Below, piece after piece: positions 8,700-15,904 of a stretch of 64,000 bases of DNA (positions within the stretch are counted from its first letter, which is position 1; every line of letters begins with the position of its first letter). The position numbers and the translations under genes are program-made. Source of the DNA: Arenimonas maotaiensis (GTDB taxonomy: Bacteria; Pseudomonadota; Gammaproteobacteria; Xanthomonadales; Xanthomonadaceae). The stretch covers positions 124,001-188,000 of the forward strand of contig NZ_BMFO01000004.1 in the NCBI RefSeq assembly GCF_014638745.1, given 5' to 3'. Under the pieces are notes generated by a model. The model saw only the letters and a list, made by a program, of their open reading frames with translations. It was not told the origin of the DNA and ran no database searches.

Positions 8700-9899
8700 T
8701 CAACCGACCTTGAGCAACAGGGCGGCTCCGGCCGCCCAGACCGCCAACGCGGTGCCGGTGTTGGTCAGGATGAAGTTGACCAAAATGCGCGCGAAGCGGT
8801 TCTTCCACCAGCCGGCGATTTCGGTGGTGTCGTCCTTCAGCCGCAGCAGGTCTTCGTAGGTCGGCTTGTGCATCTTGGCCTCGACATAGGCCGAGACCAT
8901 GCCGGAGCTCAGCGCCGGGTGCAGGGGCGTCAGCGGCGAGGCGACGAACGCCGCCAGGCAGCTCAGCCAGTGCCCGCGCGCGGCCAGGCAGCCGATCAGG
9001 CCGCCGGTGCCGGTGATCAGGATCCATTGCAGCAGCAAGGTGCCGGCCAAGGCCAGACCACCCTGTTGGAAGCCCCAGGCGAAGCCCAGGCCGAGAAAGG
9101 CAACGAGCAGCAGGGTGAACCACGGGATGTTCGAGCCGGCCGGTACCGCATCCAGTGCGGTCAGGATTTCCGGATTGCGGTTGTCCGCATCCTGCAGCGC
9201 CTGCGCCAGGCCGGCCAAGTGCCCGGCGCCGACCACCGCCAGCACCCGCCGCACCGACGACGCGCCCTGCAGGGTCAGCAGTTTGGCGGCCATGTAGCGG
9301 TCGCGTTCGGCGATGATGCTCTCGAACAGCTGCGGCGTCTGCTTGGCGAATTCGCCGAAGCTCGATTCCAGCAGGTCGCCCTGTTTCAGTTGCTCGATTT
9401 CGGCTTCGCCGATGTCATCCGAGCTGATCAAGCTGACGCCCAAGCCGGCCGCCAACTGCGCGCGCCGGAAAAAGCCGAGCTTGGCCCAGGTGCGTTTCAG
9501 GGTGATGCCGGCGTCGCGGTCGATCAGCTCCAGGCGCAGACCGCGCTCGACCGCCTCGGTCGAAGCCGCCTTCAGTTCGGCGCCGGGCTCGATGCCGAGC
9601 TGATCGGCCAGCCGGCGCTGGTAGGCGGCCAGCGACAGGTTGGCGGCGACCAGTCCGATCTTGTCGTCGCGGATGATCTGGAAGATGTCGAGCCGGTACA
9701 GCGCGTCCGGTTCGGTCAGCTGTCGGTGCCGGTTGGCGTCCAGTTCCACCGCCACGGTGTCGTATAGGCCGCTGTCGATGGCGGCCTTGACCGCCTCCAG
9801 GCTTTTCGGCGAGACGTGCGCGGTGCCGAGCAGGGTGTACTCGACGGCACCGACGGTGACCTGTTTGACCGGCTGGCCGGCGAAATCGGGCAGGCTCAT
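8700..9899 (-). CDS. TraB/PrgY-family membrane protein
   Basis: Member of the TraB/PrgY family (399 residues), named after enterococcal pheromone-shutdown proteins and also found in archaea and eukaryotes. The biochemical role is uncertain, and a metalloprotease-like activity has been proposed for the wider fold. The N-terminal domain holds the hallmark LLGTAHVS motif near residue 23 and a conserved Glu in VAVELDANR; RVLAVVGAGHLAGL lies near 230. Several hydrophobic segments follow about residue 255 and should be membrane helices. It starts 4 bases from the end of aguB on the same strand and is probably in the same operon, though a link to polyamines is only positional. Confidence 0.88.
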   Translation of the reverse strand: MSLPDFAGQPVKQVTVGAVEYTLLGTAHVSPKSLEAVKAAIDSGLYDTVAVELDANRHRQLTEPDALYRLDIFQIIRDDKIGLVAANLSLAAYQRRLADQLGIEPGAELKAASTEAVERGLRLELIDRDAGITLKRTWAKLGFFRRAQLAAGLGVSLISSDDIGEAEIEQLKQGDLLESSFGEFAKQTPQLFESIIAERDRYMAAKLLTLQGASSVRRVLAVVGAGHLAGLAQALQDADNRNPEILTALDAVPAGSNIPWFTLLLVAFLGLGFAWGFQQGGLALAGTLLLQWILITGTGGLIGCLAARGHWLSCLAAFVASPLTPLHPALSSGMVSAYVEAKMHKPTYEDLLRLKDDTTEIAGWWKNRFARILVNFILTNTGTALAVWAAGAALLLKVG

Positions 9900-9903
9900 C
9901 GGC

Positions 9904-10791
9904 TCAGTCGCGGTAGCGTTTGAGCAGGTCGGCGTAGGCGTCGATGCGGCGGTCGCGCAGGAACGGCCACATCCGGCGCACGCTTTCGCTGCGCGCCAGG
10001 TCGATGTCGGCGATCAGGATTTCCGGCGCGTCCAGGCCGGCCTCGGCCAGGTATTCGCCCTGCGGACCGAGCACGTGCGAGCTGCCCCAGAAACGGATGC
10101 CGCTGGCGCCGAGCGGCGAGGGCTCGAAGCCGGTGCGGTTGCAGCTCAACACGGGGATGCCGTTGGCCACGGCATGGCCGCGGTGGCTGAGCAGCCAGGC
10201 CTGGCGCTGGCGCGCCTTTTCCTCCTCGGTATCGTCCGGATCCCAGCCGATGGCGGTCGGGTACACCAGCAGTTCGGCACCGGCCAGCGCCATCAGGCGG
10301 GCGGCCTCCGGATACCACTGGTCCCAGCACACCAGCACGCCGAGGCGGCCGATGCTGGTGTCGATCGGTTCGAAGCCGAGGTCGCCGGGCGTGAAGTAGA
10401 ACTTCTCGTAGAAACCCGGATCGTCCGGGATGTGCATCTTGCGGTATTTGCCGAGCAGTCGGCCGTCGCGCTCGAACACCACCGCGGTGTTGTGGTACAG
10501 GCCGGCGGCGCGGCGTTCGAACAATGACGCCACCAGCACCACGCCGTGCTTGGCGGCCAGCGCCGACAGCCGTTCGGTGCTCGGGCCGGGAATCGGTTCG
10601 GCGCGGTCGAATTCGGCCGGCGATTCGTGCTGGCAGAAATAGGCGCCGTTGTGCAGTTCCTGCAACAGCACCAGACGGGCACCGCCGGCTGCGGCCTCGG
10701 CCACGCGCTGCTCGATCACGGTCAGGTTGGCCTCGGCGCTGCCGTGGTCGATTTCCTGGATCAGGGCCGCTTTCAGGGTTCGGGCGCTCAT
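9904..10791 (-). CDS. aguB: N-carbamoylputrescine amidase
   Basis: Nitrilase-superfamily amidohydrolase (295 residues) that converts N-carbamoylputrescine to putrescine, CO2 and ammonia, the last step of the agmatine route to putrescine. The Glu-Lys-Cys catalytic triad is visible: Glu45 in LLQELHNG, Lys118 in KYRKMHIPDDP and Cys155 in VLVCWDQWYPEAAR. The PDDPGFYEKFYFTPGD segment is characteristic of the AguB branch. The start overlaps the stop of aguA by 4 bases, so the two enzymes of the pathway are translationally coupled. Confidence 0.96.
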   Translation of the reverse strand: MSARTLKAALIQEIDHGSAEANLTVIEQRVAEAAAGGARLVLLQELHNGAYFCQHESPAEFDRAEPIPGPSTERLSALAAKHGVVLVASLFERRAAGLYHNTAVVFERDGRLLGKYRKMHIPDDPGFYEKFYFTPGDLGFEPIDTSIGRLGVLVCWDQWYPEAARLMALAGAELLVYPTAIGWDPDDTEEEKARQRQAWLLSHRGHAVANGIPVLSCNRTGFEPSPLGASGIRFWGSSHVLGPQGEYLAEAGLDAPEILIADIDLARSESVRRMWPFLRDRRIDAYADLLKRYRD

Positions 10792-11819
10792 GTCGACAAT
10801 CCTTCGGGGAGTTGCATGGTGCAGCAGTGCAGGCTGCCATTCTGCCAGATTAGGTCGCGGCAGGGGATGCCGACGATTTCGCGGCTGGGGAAGGCGCGCG
10901 CCATCACCGCCAGCGCCTCGGCGTCGGCGGCATCGCCGTACACCGGCATCAGCACGGCGCCGTTGACGATCAGGAAATTGGCATACGACGCGGCCAGGCG
11001 GCGGCCGCCGTCCAACACCGGTTGCGGCCAGGGCAGTTCGAACAGTTCGTAAGGCGTGCCGTCGGTGCGGCGCAGGGCACGCAGTTCGGCGGCCATGGCC
11101 TGCAGTTCGCCGTAATGGCTGTCGGCCGTGTCCTGGCAGCCCTGGTACACGATGCGCGACGGCGAGGCGAAGCGGGCCAGGGTATCGATGTGGGCGTCGG
11201 TGTCGTCGCCCTCCAGATGACCGTGCTCCAGCCAGAGTACCCGGTGCTGGTGCAGCGTTTCTTTCAGCACGGCCTCGATTTCCGCGCGGGATTTGTCCGG
11301 ATGGCGCTCGTGCAGGCAGTGCCAGGTCGACAGCAGGGTGCCGTCGCCGTCGGTCTCGATGCCGCCGCCTTCCAGGGCGAACTCGATGCGTTGGTGGCGG
11401 GCGGCGCCGAAATGGCCCTGTTCGGCCAGGCGCGCCACGATCTGGTCGTCCAGTCCGGCCTCGAACTTGCCGCCCCAGGCGGTGAAATGGAAGTCGAGCA
11501 GGCGGAAGCCCTCGCCCTCGCGCAGGGTGATCGGGCCGCTATCGCGTAGCCAAGTGTCGTCGTAGGGCATCCGAATCAGGCGCAGCCGGCTGAAATCGCA
11601 GCCGGCGGCGGTCAGCGCGGCGCGGGCATCGGCCTCCACGGATTCATCGGGCACCAACAGCAGCAGCGGCTCGAAGCGGGTGATGGCGCCGCACAGGGCG
11701 GCGAAGCAGACGGCGGTGGTTTCCAGACGCTCGGCCCAGTCGGTGCCGGCGTGCGGCCAGGCCATCAGGATGCCGGCTTGCGGCTCCCATTCGGCCGGAA
11801 AACGGAGAGGTTCGGACAT
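10788..11819 (-). CDS. aguA: Agmatine deiminase
   Basis: Guanidino-group-modifying enzyme (343 residues) that hydrolyses agmatine to N-carbamoylputrescine and ammonia. Family motifs are clear: FPAEWEPQAGILMAWPH at the N-terminus, DDTWLRDSGP near residue 87, LEGGGIETDGDGT, and WLEHGHLEGDDTDAHIDTLA. The nucleophile is Cys332 in NGSLHCCTMQLP near the C-terminus; the usual form of this motif is GGNIHCITQQ, so the flanking residues are somewhat divergent. First gene of aguA-aguB-traB-like. A source of agmatine (arginine decarboxylase) is not in the window. Confidence 0.96.
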   Translation of the reverse strand: MSEPLRFPAEWEPQAGILMAWPHAGTDWAERLETTAVCFAALCGAITRFEPLLLLVPDESVEADARAALTAAGCDFSRLRLIRMPYDDTWLRDSGPITLREGEGFRLLDFHFTAWGGKFEAGLDDQIVARLAEQGHFGAARHQRIEFALEGGGIETDGDGTLLSTWHCLHERHPDKSRAEIEAVLKETLHQHRVLWLEHGHLEGDDTDAHIDTLARFASPSRIVYQGCQDTADSHYGELQAMAAELRALRRTDGTPYELFELPWPQPVLDGGRRLAASYANFLIVNGAVLMPVYGDAADAEALAVMARAFPSREIVGIPCRDLIWQNGSLHCCTMQLPEGLST

Positions 11820-11853
11820 CGGCGGGCTCCGGGTTCGGGGTAGGGGCGGGGCA

Positions 11854-11883
11854 CGAAAAAGCCGGCGTCAGCCGGCTTTTTCG
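11854..11883. terminator. Intrinsic terminator downstream of rpmJ
   Basis: Perfect stem of 13 bases around a GTCA loop with A-rich and T-rich arms. It lies between the end of rpmJ and the start of aguA, both on the minus strand. It should end the rpmJ transcript and insulate aguA. Confidence 0.85.
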
Positions 11884-11904
11884 ATACCGCGGCAGGGCCG
11901 GCGA

Positions 11905-12030
11905 TTAACGCTGACGGGCCTTGAAGCGCGGATTGGACTTGCAGATCACGAAGACCTTGCCGCGCCGACGCACGACCTTGCAGTCACGATGGCGGGTCTT
12001 GGCCGACTTGAGGGACGACAGGACTTTCAT
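11905..12030 (-). CDS. rpmJ: Ribosomal protein L36, zinc-free type
   Basis: 41-residue large-subunit protein bL36. ATG 12028-12030 is chosen because it gives [16 protein letters not shown], the standard N-terminus of the family; the frame stays open further up without similarity. Only two Cys (in RDCKVV and VICKSN) remain of the four zinc ligands found in classical L36, so this is the zinc-independent (type B, YkgO-like) form. It stands alone, outside the spc operon, with its own promoter and terminator. In other bacteria such paralogues are induced by zinc limitation, but no Zur box was recognised here. Confidence 0.95.
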
Positions 12031-12067
12031 GGGGATTCCTAAGTGTTCGGGTGAAACGGGAGCGGGA

Positions 12068-12096
12068 ATTATAAGGCAAAACCCGAGCCCAGGCAA
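12068..12096 (-). promoter_or_regulatory. Predicted sigma-70 promoter of rpmJ
   Basis: Minus strand: TTGCCT at 12096-12091, a 17-base spacer and a perfect TATAAT at 12073-12068, about 38 bases before the start codon. The leader holds a TTAGGA ribosome-binding stretch. Confidence 0.65.
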
Positions 12097-12105
12097 TAAC
12101 TTGTT

Positions 12106-12125
12106 GAATAATTCCTTAATTATTC
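12106..12125. repeat. AT-rich perfect inverted repeat overlapping the tetR-like stop codon
   Basis: Two 8-base arms (12106-12113 and 12118-12125) around a 4-base loop, in an AT-rich patch that includes the TAA stop of the TetR-family gene. It may act as a weak terminator or as a protein site upstream of the rpmJ promoter. No long T-run follows on either strand. Confidence 0.4.
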
Positions 12126-12767
12126 GGCGTAGGCGGCCGACAGGGTATGCAGGTGCAGGCGTTCGCTGTCGCGCAGGAAGGGCGAAACCAGCATCATCAC
12201 CTGCACGATGCCCTGGCGGATGGCCTTCTGTTCGTCCTTTTCGCCGCGGACGCCCGCGTAATTCAGCCAGAACGTGGCCAACACCAGGATGTTGGTGGCC
12301 AGACCCTCGATTTCCCGGGCGCTGGCGCGCATCACCCCGGTCTCGTTCAGTCCCTGCATGATGCCGTGCGCATTGGCCGAGCCGCGCTTCAGGATGCGCG
12401 CGAAACGCAGGCGCAGGCTCCGGTTCCGGCTCAGGATGTTGATGATGTCACGGTACAGGAACCGGTAGTCCCAGATGCACTCGAACACCCGGTGCAGCTG
12501 CAGCCAGACGTCCTCGAGCGTGGCCGGCCGGCCCTCGGGTACCTGCAGGGCGGTATCCATGCGCTCCTCGAAGCGTTGGAACAGCTGCTCGATGATGTCG
12601 TCCTTGTTGCGGAAGTGGTAGTACAGGTTGCCGGGGCTGATTTCCAGCTCGTCTGCGATGTGGTTGGTCGATATGTTGGATTCGCCCTGTTCGTTGAACA
12701 GGCGCAGGGCGGCGTCCAGGATGCGCGTGCGGGTCTTGCCGGACACGTCAGGCCTGCAGGGATTCAA
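12120..12767 (-). CDS. TetR-family transcriptional regulator
   Basis: DNA-binding regulator of 215 residues. The TetR-type helix-turn-helix lies at about residues 32-53 ([21 protein letters not shown]). The C-terminal ligand/dimer domain begins with a [22 protein letters not shown] segment typical of a large proteobacterial TetR subgroup. Its 5' end overlaps the 3' end of the acyl-CoA-binding protein gene by 20 bases, so the two form an operon divergent from the fatty acyl-CoA reductase gene. A role in sensing an acyl-CoA or fatty acid is inferred from that context only. Confidence 0.9.
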   Translation of the reverse strand: MNPCRPDVSGKTRTRILDAALRLFNEQGESNISTNHIADELEISPGNLYYHFRNKDDIIEQLFQRFEERMDTALQVPEGRPATLEDVWLQLHRVFECIWDYRFLYRDIINILSRNRSLRLRFARILKRGSANAHGIMQGLNETGVMRASAREIEGLATNILVLATFWLNYAGVRGEKDEQKAIRQGIVQVMMLVSPFLRDSERLHLHTLSAAYAE

Positions 12768-13005
12768 TCAGGGCGATGTATTTCTTCATCGCCGATTCCG
12801 GGCTGGTGCCTTCCAGTTTCTGCCAGGCCTGGTACTTGGCCGAGGCCACGAAATCGAACATGCCCGGCGGCGGTCCGCTGACGTCGCCTTCCGAGCCTTG
12901 CTTGTACAGGGCGTACAGGCGCAGCAGGGTGTCGTTGTCGGGGCGCTTGCCCAGGTTCTTGGCGGCCAACGCCGCCTGCTCGAACTGCTCTTTCAAAGTG
13001 GCCAT
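12748..13005 (-). CDS. Acyl-CoA-binding protein (ACBP)
   Basis: Small four-helix acyl-CoA-binding protein, 85 residues, the usual size. ATG 13003-13005 (MATLKEQFEQA) is preferred over an upstream in-frame ATG at 13026. Family motifs are present: LRLYALYKQGSEGD, the Gly/Pro turn GPPPGMFDF, and AKYQAWQKLEGTSPESAMKKYI, which hold the Tyr and Lys residues that contact the CoA moiety. The protein should buffer and deliver long-chain acyl-CoA in the cytoplasm. Divergence from a fatty acyl-CoA reductase gene fits a role in feeding that enzyme. Confidence 0.95.
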   Translation of the reverse strand: MATLKEQFEQAALAAKNLGKRPDNDTLLRLYALYKQGSEGDVSGPPPGMFDFVASAKYQAWQKLEGTSPESAMKKYIALIESLQA

Positions 13006-13014
13006 GCGCGATGT

Positions 13015-13056
13015 CTTTGACGTCAAGTCGGATTCCAGTATTATGCATTAGAATGC
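13015..13056. promoter_or_regulatory. Paired inverted repeats in the ACBP/FAR divergent region
   Basis: Two short palindromes lie between the divergent genes: the perfect 10-mer TTGACGTCAA at 13017-13026, and GCATT-AG-AATGC at 13045-13056. AT-rich -10-like stretches lie around the second. They are candidate operator half-sites for the adjacent TetR-type regulator. No binding motif from a known family was matched. Confidence 0.35.
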
Positions 13057-13124
13057 GTTTTGCGGTAAAAAATCAAGCGCTTATTCCAATAATTTCGGGC
13101 ACATCCAAGGGATCGGGTATCGAC

Positions 13125-15113
13125 ATGGCTTATTTCGTCACCGGCGCCACCGGCTTCATCGGCCGCTTCCTGGTCGGCAATCTGCTCAAGCGCAAAGGCA
13201 CGGTGTACGTGCTGGTTCGCAAGGGCTCGCTCGGCAAGCTGCAGGACATCGGCGCGCGCATGGGTTGGGACATGAAGCGCGTAGTTCCGGTCACCGGCGA
13301 CCTGGGCAAGGCCAAGCTCGGCGTTTCGGCGGCGCAGCTCAAGATGCTGAAAGGCAAGATCCGGCACTTCTTCCATCTGGCCGCCGTGTACGACATGACC
13401 GCCGATGCCGAAAGCCAGAAGACCGCCAACATCGACGGTACGCGGCATGCGCTGGACCTGGCCACCGCGATCCAGGCCGGCTGCTTCCACCATGCCAGCT
13501 CGATCGCCGCCGCCGGCCTGTATCCGGGCGTATTCCGCGAAGACATGTTCGAGGAGGCCGAGGGTCTGAAGGATCCGTACCTGAAGACCAAGCACGAATC
13601 CGAAGGCCTGGTGCGCCGGCAGAACGCGGTGCCGTACCGCATCTACCGCCCGTCGATGGTGGTCGGCCACTCCAAGACCGGCGAGATCGACAAGATCGAT
13701 GGCCCGTACTACCTGTTCACCCTGATCAAAAAGATCCGCCAGACCCTGCCGCAGTGGATGCCCACCCTCGGCATCGAGGGCGGCCGCATCAACGTGGTGC
13801 CGGTCGATTTCGTGGCCGACGCGATGGACCACATCGCGCACAAGCGCGGGCTGGACGGCCATTGCTTCCATCTGGTCGATCCCGAGCCGATGCGCTTCGG
13901 CGAGCTGATGAACACCTTCGCCCGCGCCGCGCATGCCCCGGAGATGACCATGCGCCTGGACGCGCGCATGTTCGCGTTCATCCCGGCCCCGATGCGCATG
14001 GCGGTCGGCAGCCTGCCGCCGGTCAAGCGCCTGACCAACATGGTCCTGCGCGACCTCAAGATCCCGCAGTCGGTGCTGTCGTTCATTACCTATCCGACCC
14101 GTTTCGACAGCCGCGAGGCCGAGCGCGCGCTGAAAGGCAGCAAGATCGCCGTGCCGGCGCTGGACAGCTATGCCTGGCGCCTGTGGGATTACTGGGAACG
14201 CCACCTCGACCCGGATCTGTTCATCGACCGCTCGCTGCGCGGCAAGGTCGAGGGCAAGGTGGTGCTGATCACCGGCGGCTCGTCCGGCATCGGCAAGGCC
14301 GCCGCCATCAAGATCGCCGAAGCCGGCGCCAAGGTGGTCATCGCCGCCCGAGGCGAGGAGGAGCTGGAGGCGACCCGCCGCGAAATCACCGAGGCCGGGC
14401 ATCTGTGCTTCGCCTACCGGTCCGATCTGGCCGACTTGGAATCCTGCGACCGCCTGATCGAGCAGATCGAGAAGGAGCACGGCGGCATCGACATCCTGGT
14501 CAACAACGCCGGCCGTTCGATCCGCCGTTCGATCGAGCTCAGTTTCGACCGCTTCCACGATTTCGAGCGCACCATGCAGCTGAACTACTTCGGCGCGCTG
14601 CGGCTGATCATGCAGTCGCTGCCGGGCATGATCGCCAAGCGCAGCGGCCACATCATCAACATCTCCTCGATCGGCGTGCTGGCCAGCTCGCCGCGGTTCT
14701 CGGCCTACGTCGCCTCCAAGTCGGCGTTGGATGCTTTCAGCCATTGCGCCCAAGGCGAGCTGTCGGGCAAGGGCATCAACTTCACCACCATCAACATGCC
14801 GCTGGTGAAGACGCCGATGATCGCGCCGACCAAGATGTACGAGTCGGTGCCGACGCTGACGCCGGAGGAGGCCGCCGACCTGATCGTCAAGGCCATCATC
14901 GACAAGCCGCGCCGGATCGCCACGCGCCTGGGCGTGTTCGCCGGGGTCGCGCATGCGCTGTTCCCGAAAGCCTACGAAGTGGTGGTCAGTACCGCGTTCG
15001 AACTGTTCCCGGATTCGGCCGCCGCCAAGGGCATGGCCGGCCGGAGCGAAGCCGCGCAGCCGACCAACGAGCAGATCGCGTTTGCCTCGCTGATGCGCGG
15101 CGTGCACTGGTAG
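13125..15113 (+). CDS. Two-domain fatty acyl-CoA reductase (alcohol-forming)
   Basis: 662-residue fusion of two short-chain-dehydrogenase folds. The N-terminal extended-SDR domain starts at ATG 13125 with the nucleotide motif TGATGFIG (residues 6-13) and carries a YxxxK active site in DPYLKTKHE. The C-terminal classical SDR domain starts near residue 370 with TGGSSGIG and has YVASKSAL with the catalytic Tyr and Lys. Length, domain order and motifs such as HFFHLAAVYDMTADAE, SFDRFHDFERTMQLNYFG and the final MRGVHW agree closely with my memory of the Marinobacter enzymes that reduce fatty acyl-CoA through the aldehyde to the alcohol for wax esters. Cofactor preference is not read from the sequence. 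Confidence 0.9.
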   Translation: MAYFVTGATGFIGRFLVGNLLKRKGTVYVLVRKGSLGKLQDIGARMGWDMKRVVPVTGDLGKAKLGVSAAQLKMLKGKIRHFFHLAAVYDMTADAESQKTANIDGTRHALDLATAIQAGCFHHASSIAAAGLYPGVFREDMFEEAEGLKDPYLKTKHESEGLVRRQNAVPYRIYRPSMVVGHSKTGEIDKIDGPYYLFTLIKKIRQTLPQWMPTLGIEGGRINVVPVDFVADAMDHIAHKRGLDGHCFHLVDPEPMRFGELMNTFARAAHAPEMTMRLDARMFAFIPAPMRMAVGSLPPVKRLTNMVLRDLKIPQSVLSFITYPTRFDSREAERALKGSKIAVPALDSYAWRLWDYWERHLDPDLFIDRSLRGKVEGKVVLITGGSSGIGKAAAIKIAEAGAKVVIAARGEEELEATRREITEAGHLCFAYRSDLADLESCDRLIEQIEKEHGGIDILVNNAGRSIRRSIELSFDRFHDFERTMQLNYFGALRLIMQSLPGMIAKRSGHIINISSIGVLASSPRFSAYVASKSALDAFSHCAQGELSGKGINFTTINMPLVKTPMIAPTKMYESVPTLTPEEAADLIVKAIIDKPRRIATRLGVFAGVAHALFPKAYEVVVSTAFELFPDSAAAKGMAGRSEAAQPTNEQIAFASLMRGVHW

Positions 15114-15134
15114 TTCCGGCCTGTTGCCCGTAAC

Positions 15135-15163
15135 GAAAAAGCACCGCGATGCGGTGCTTTTTC
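15135..15163. terminator. Bidirectional terminator between FAR and phasin genes
   Basis: 13-base perfect stem (135-147 and 151-163 after 15,000) around a GAT loop, with A5 and T5 tails. It serves the convergent reductase (+) and phasin (-) genes. Confidence 0.9.
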
Positions 15164-15183
15164 ACGGGTACCGAAGCAGGGGG

Positions 15184-15789
15184 TCAGGCTTTCGGGTTGT
15201 GCGGCGTGGCGGCTTTCGGCAGGGCCACCTTGCCGGCTTTCTTCGCGACCTTGGCTTGCGCGCTGGCGCCCTTCGTCGGCGATTTCTTGGCAACGGGCTT
15301 CTTCGCCGGCGCCTTCGCCGCCGTCTTCGGCTTGGCGGCCGCCGGTTTGCCGTTCTGCTTGCGCAACTCGGCGGTCAGCGTCTCCACGCGTTTGCTGAGC
15401 GCACCCAGATCTTCGCGGGTCGGCACGCCCAGACGGGTCAGCGCGCGCTGCACGCGGTCTTCGAACACCTTCTCCATGCGGTCCCAGGTGTCGGCGGCCT
15501 TTTCGCGCACATCGTCGACCCGGTCTTCGACCGCATCGCGCACCACGCCGACCTTGCCGGTGGCGAGTTTGCGGGTCTGGGTTTCCAGGCTCATGCCCTT
15601 CTTGACCAAGGCTTCGAACAGGTCGGTGCCTTCGCCCTGGGCGCGGGCCAAGGCGCCGACGCCGGCGGCCCATATCTGCTGGGCGGTTTCGAGCAGGTTG
15701 CGCGAAGCAGACTCGGCGCGGGCCGAGGCGGCCTTGGCCGGTTTGCGGGCGGCGGTTTTCGTGCGGGCGGTCTTCTTGAGCGTGGCCAT
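15184..15789 (-). CDS. Phasin-family granule-associated protein
   Basis: 201 residues from ATG 15787-15789. The N-terminal half (about residues 30-135) is an amphipathic alpha-helical phasin domain with LLETAQQIWAAGVGALARAQ and TDLFEALVKKGMSLE, known from PhaI/PhaF proteins that coat polyhydroxyalkanoate granules. The C-terminal third is a Lys/Ala/Pro-rich tail with AAK and PAKKP repeats like histone H1, as in PhaF, which ties granules to the nucleoid. It lies in a group with two other granule- or lipid-linked genes. No PHA synthase is in the window, so the coated material could be polyester or neutral lipid. Confidence 0.88.
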   Translation of the reverse strand: MATLKKTARTKTAARKPAKAASARAESASRNLLETAQQIWAAGVGALARAQGEGTDLFEALVKKGMSLETQTRKLATGKVGVVRDAVEDRVDDVREKAADTWDRMEKVFEDRVQRALTRLGVPTREDLGALSKRVETLTAELRKQNGKPAAAKPKTAAKAPAKKPVAKKSPTKGASAQAKVAKKAGKVALPKAATPHNPKA

Positions 15790-15878
15790 GCGGACGTCCT
15801 CGGTGGTTGTCGGTTCGGAATGCGGGATGCACCCGAATGACGCCAGTCTCGGTGCTTTGTCTAGAGCAAACACACCAG

Positions 15879-15898
15879 AAAAAAGCGGCCCTGGCCGC
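15879..15898 (-). terminator. Intrinsic terminator of the patatin-like gene
   Basis: On the minus strand a GC-rich stem (GCGGC / GCCGC) is followed by six T, starting 6 bases after the stop codon of the patatin-like gene. Confidence 0.75.
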
Positions 15899-15904
15899 GC
15901 CGTG

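Noticed and set aside
13265-15133. 622-codon plus-strand frame overlapping the fatty acyl-CoA reductase
   Set aside because: It is Arg/Pro/Gly-rich with no motif, while the alternative frame has two complete SDR domains.
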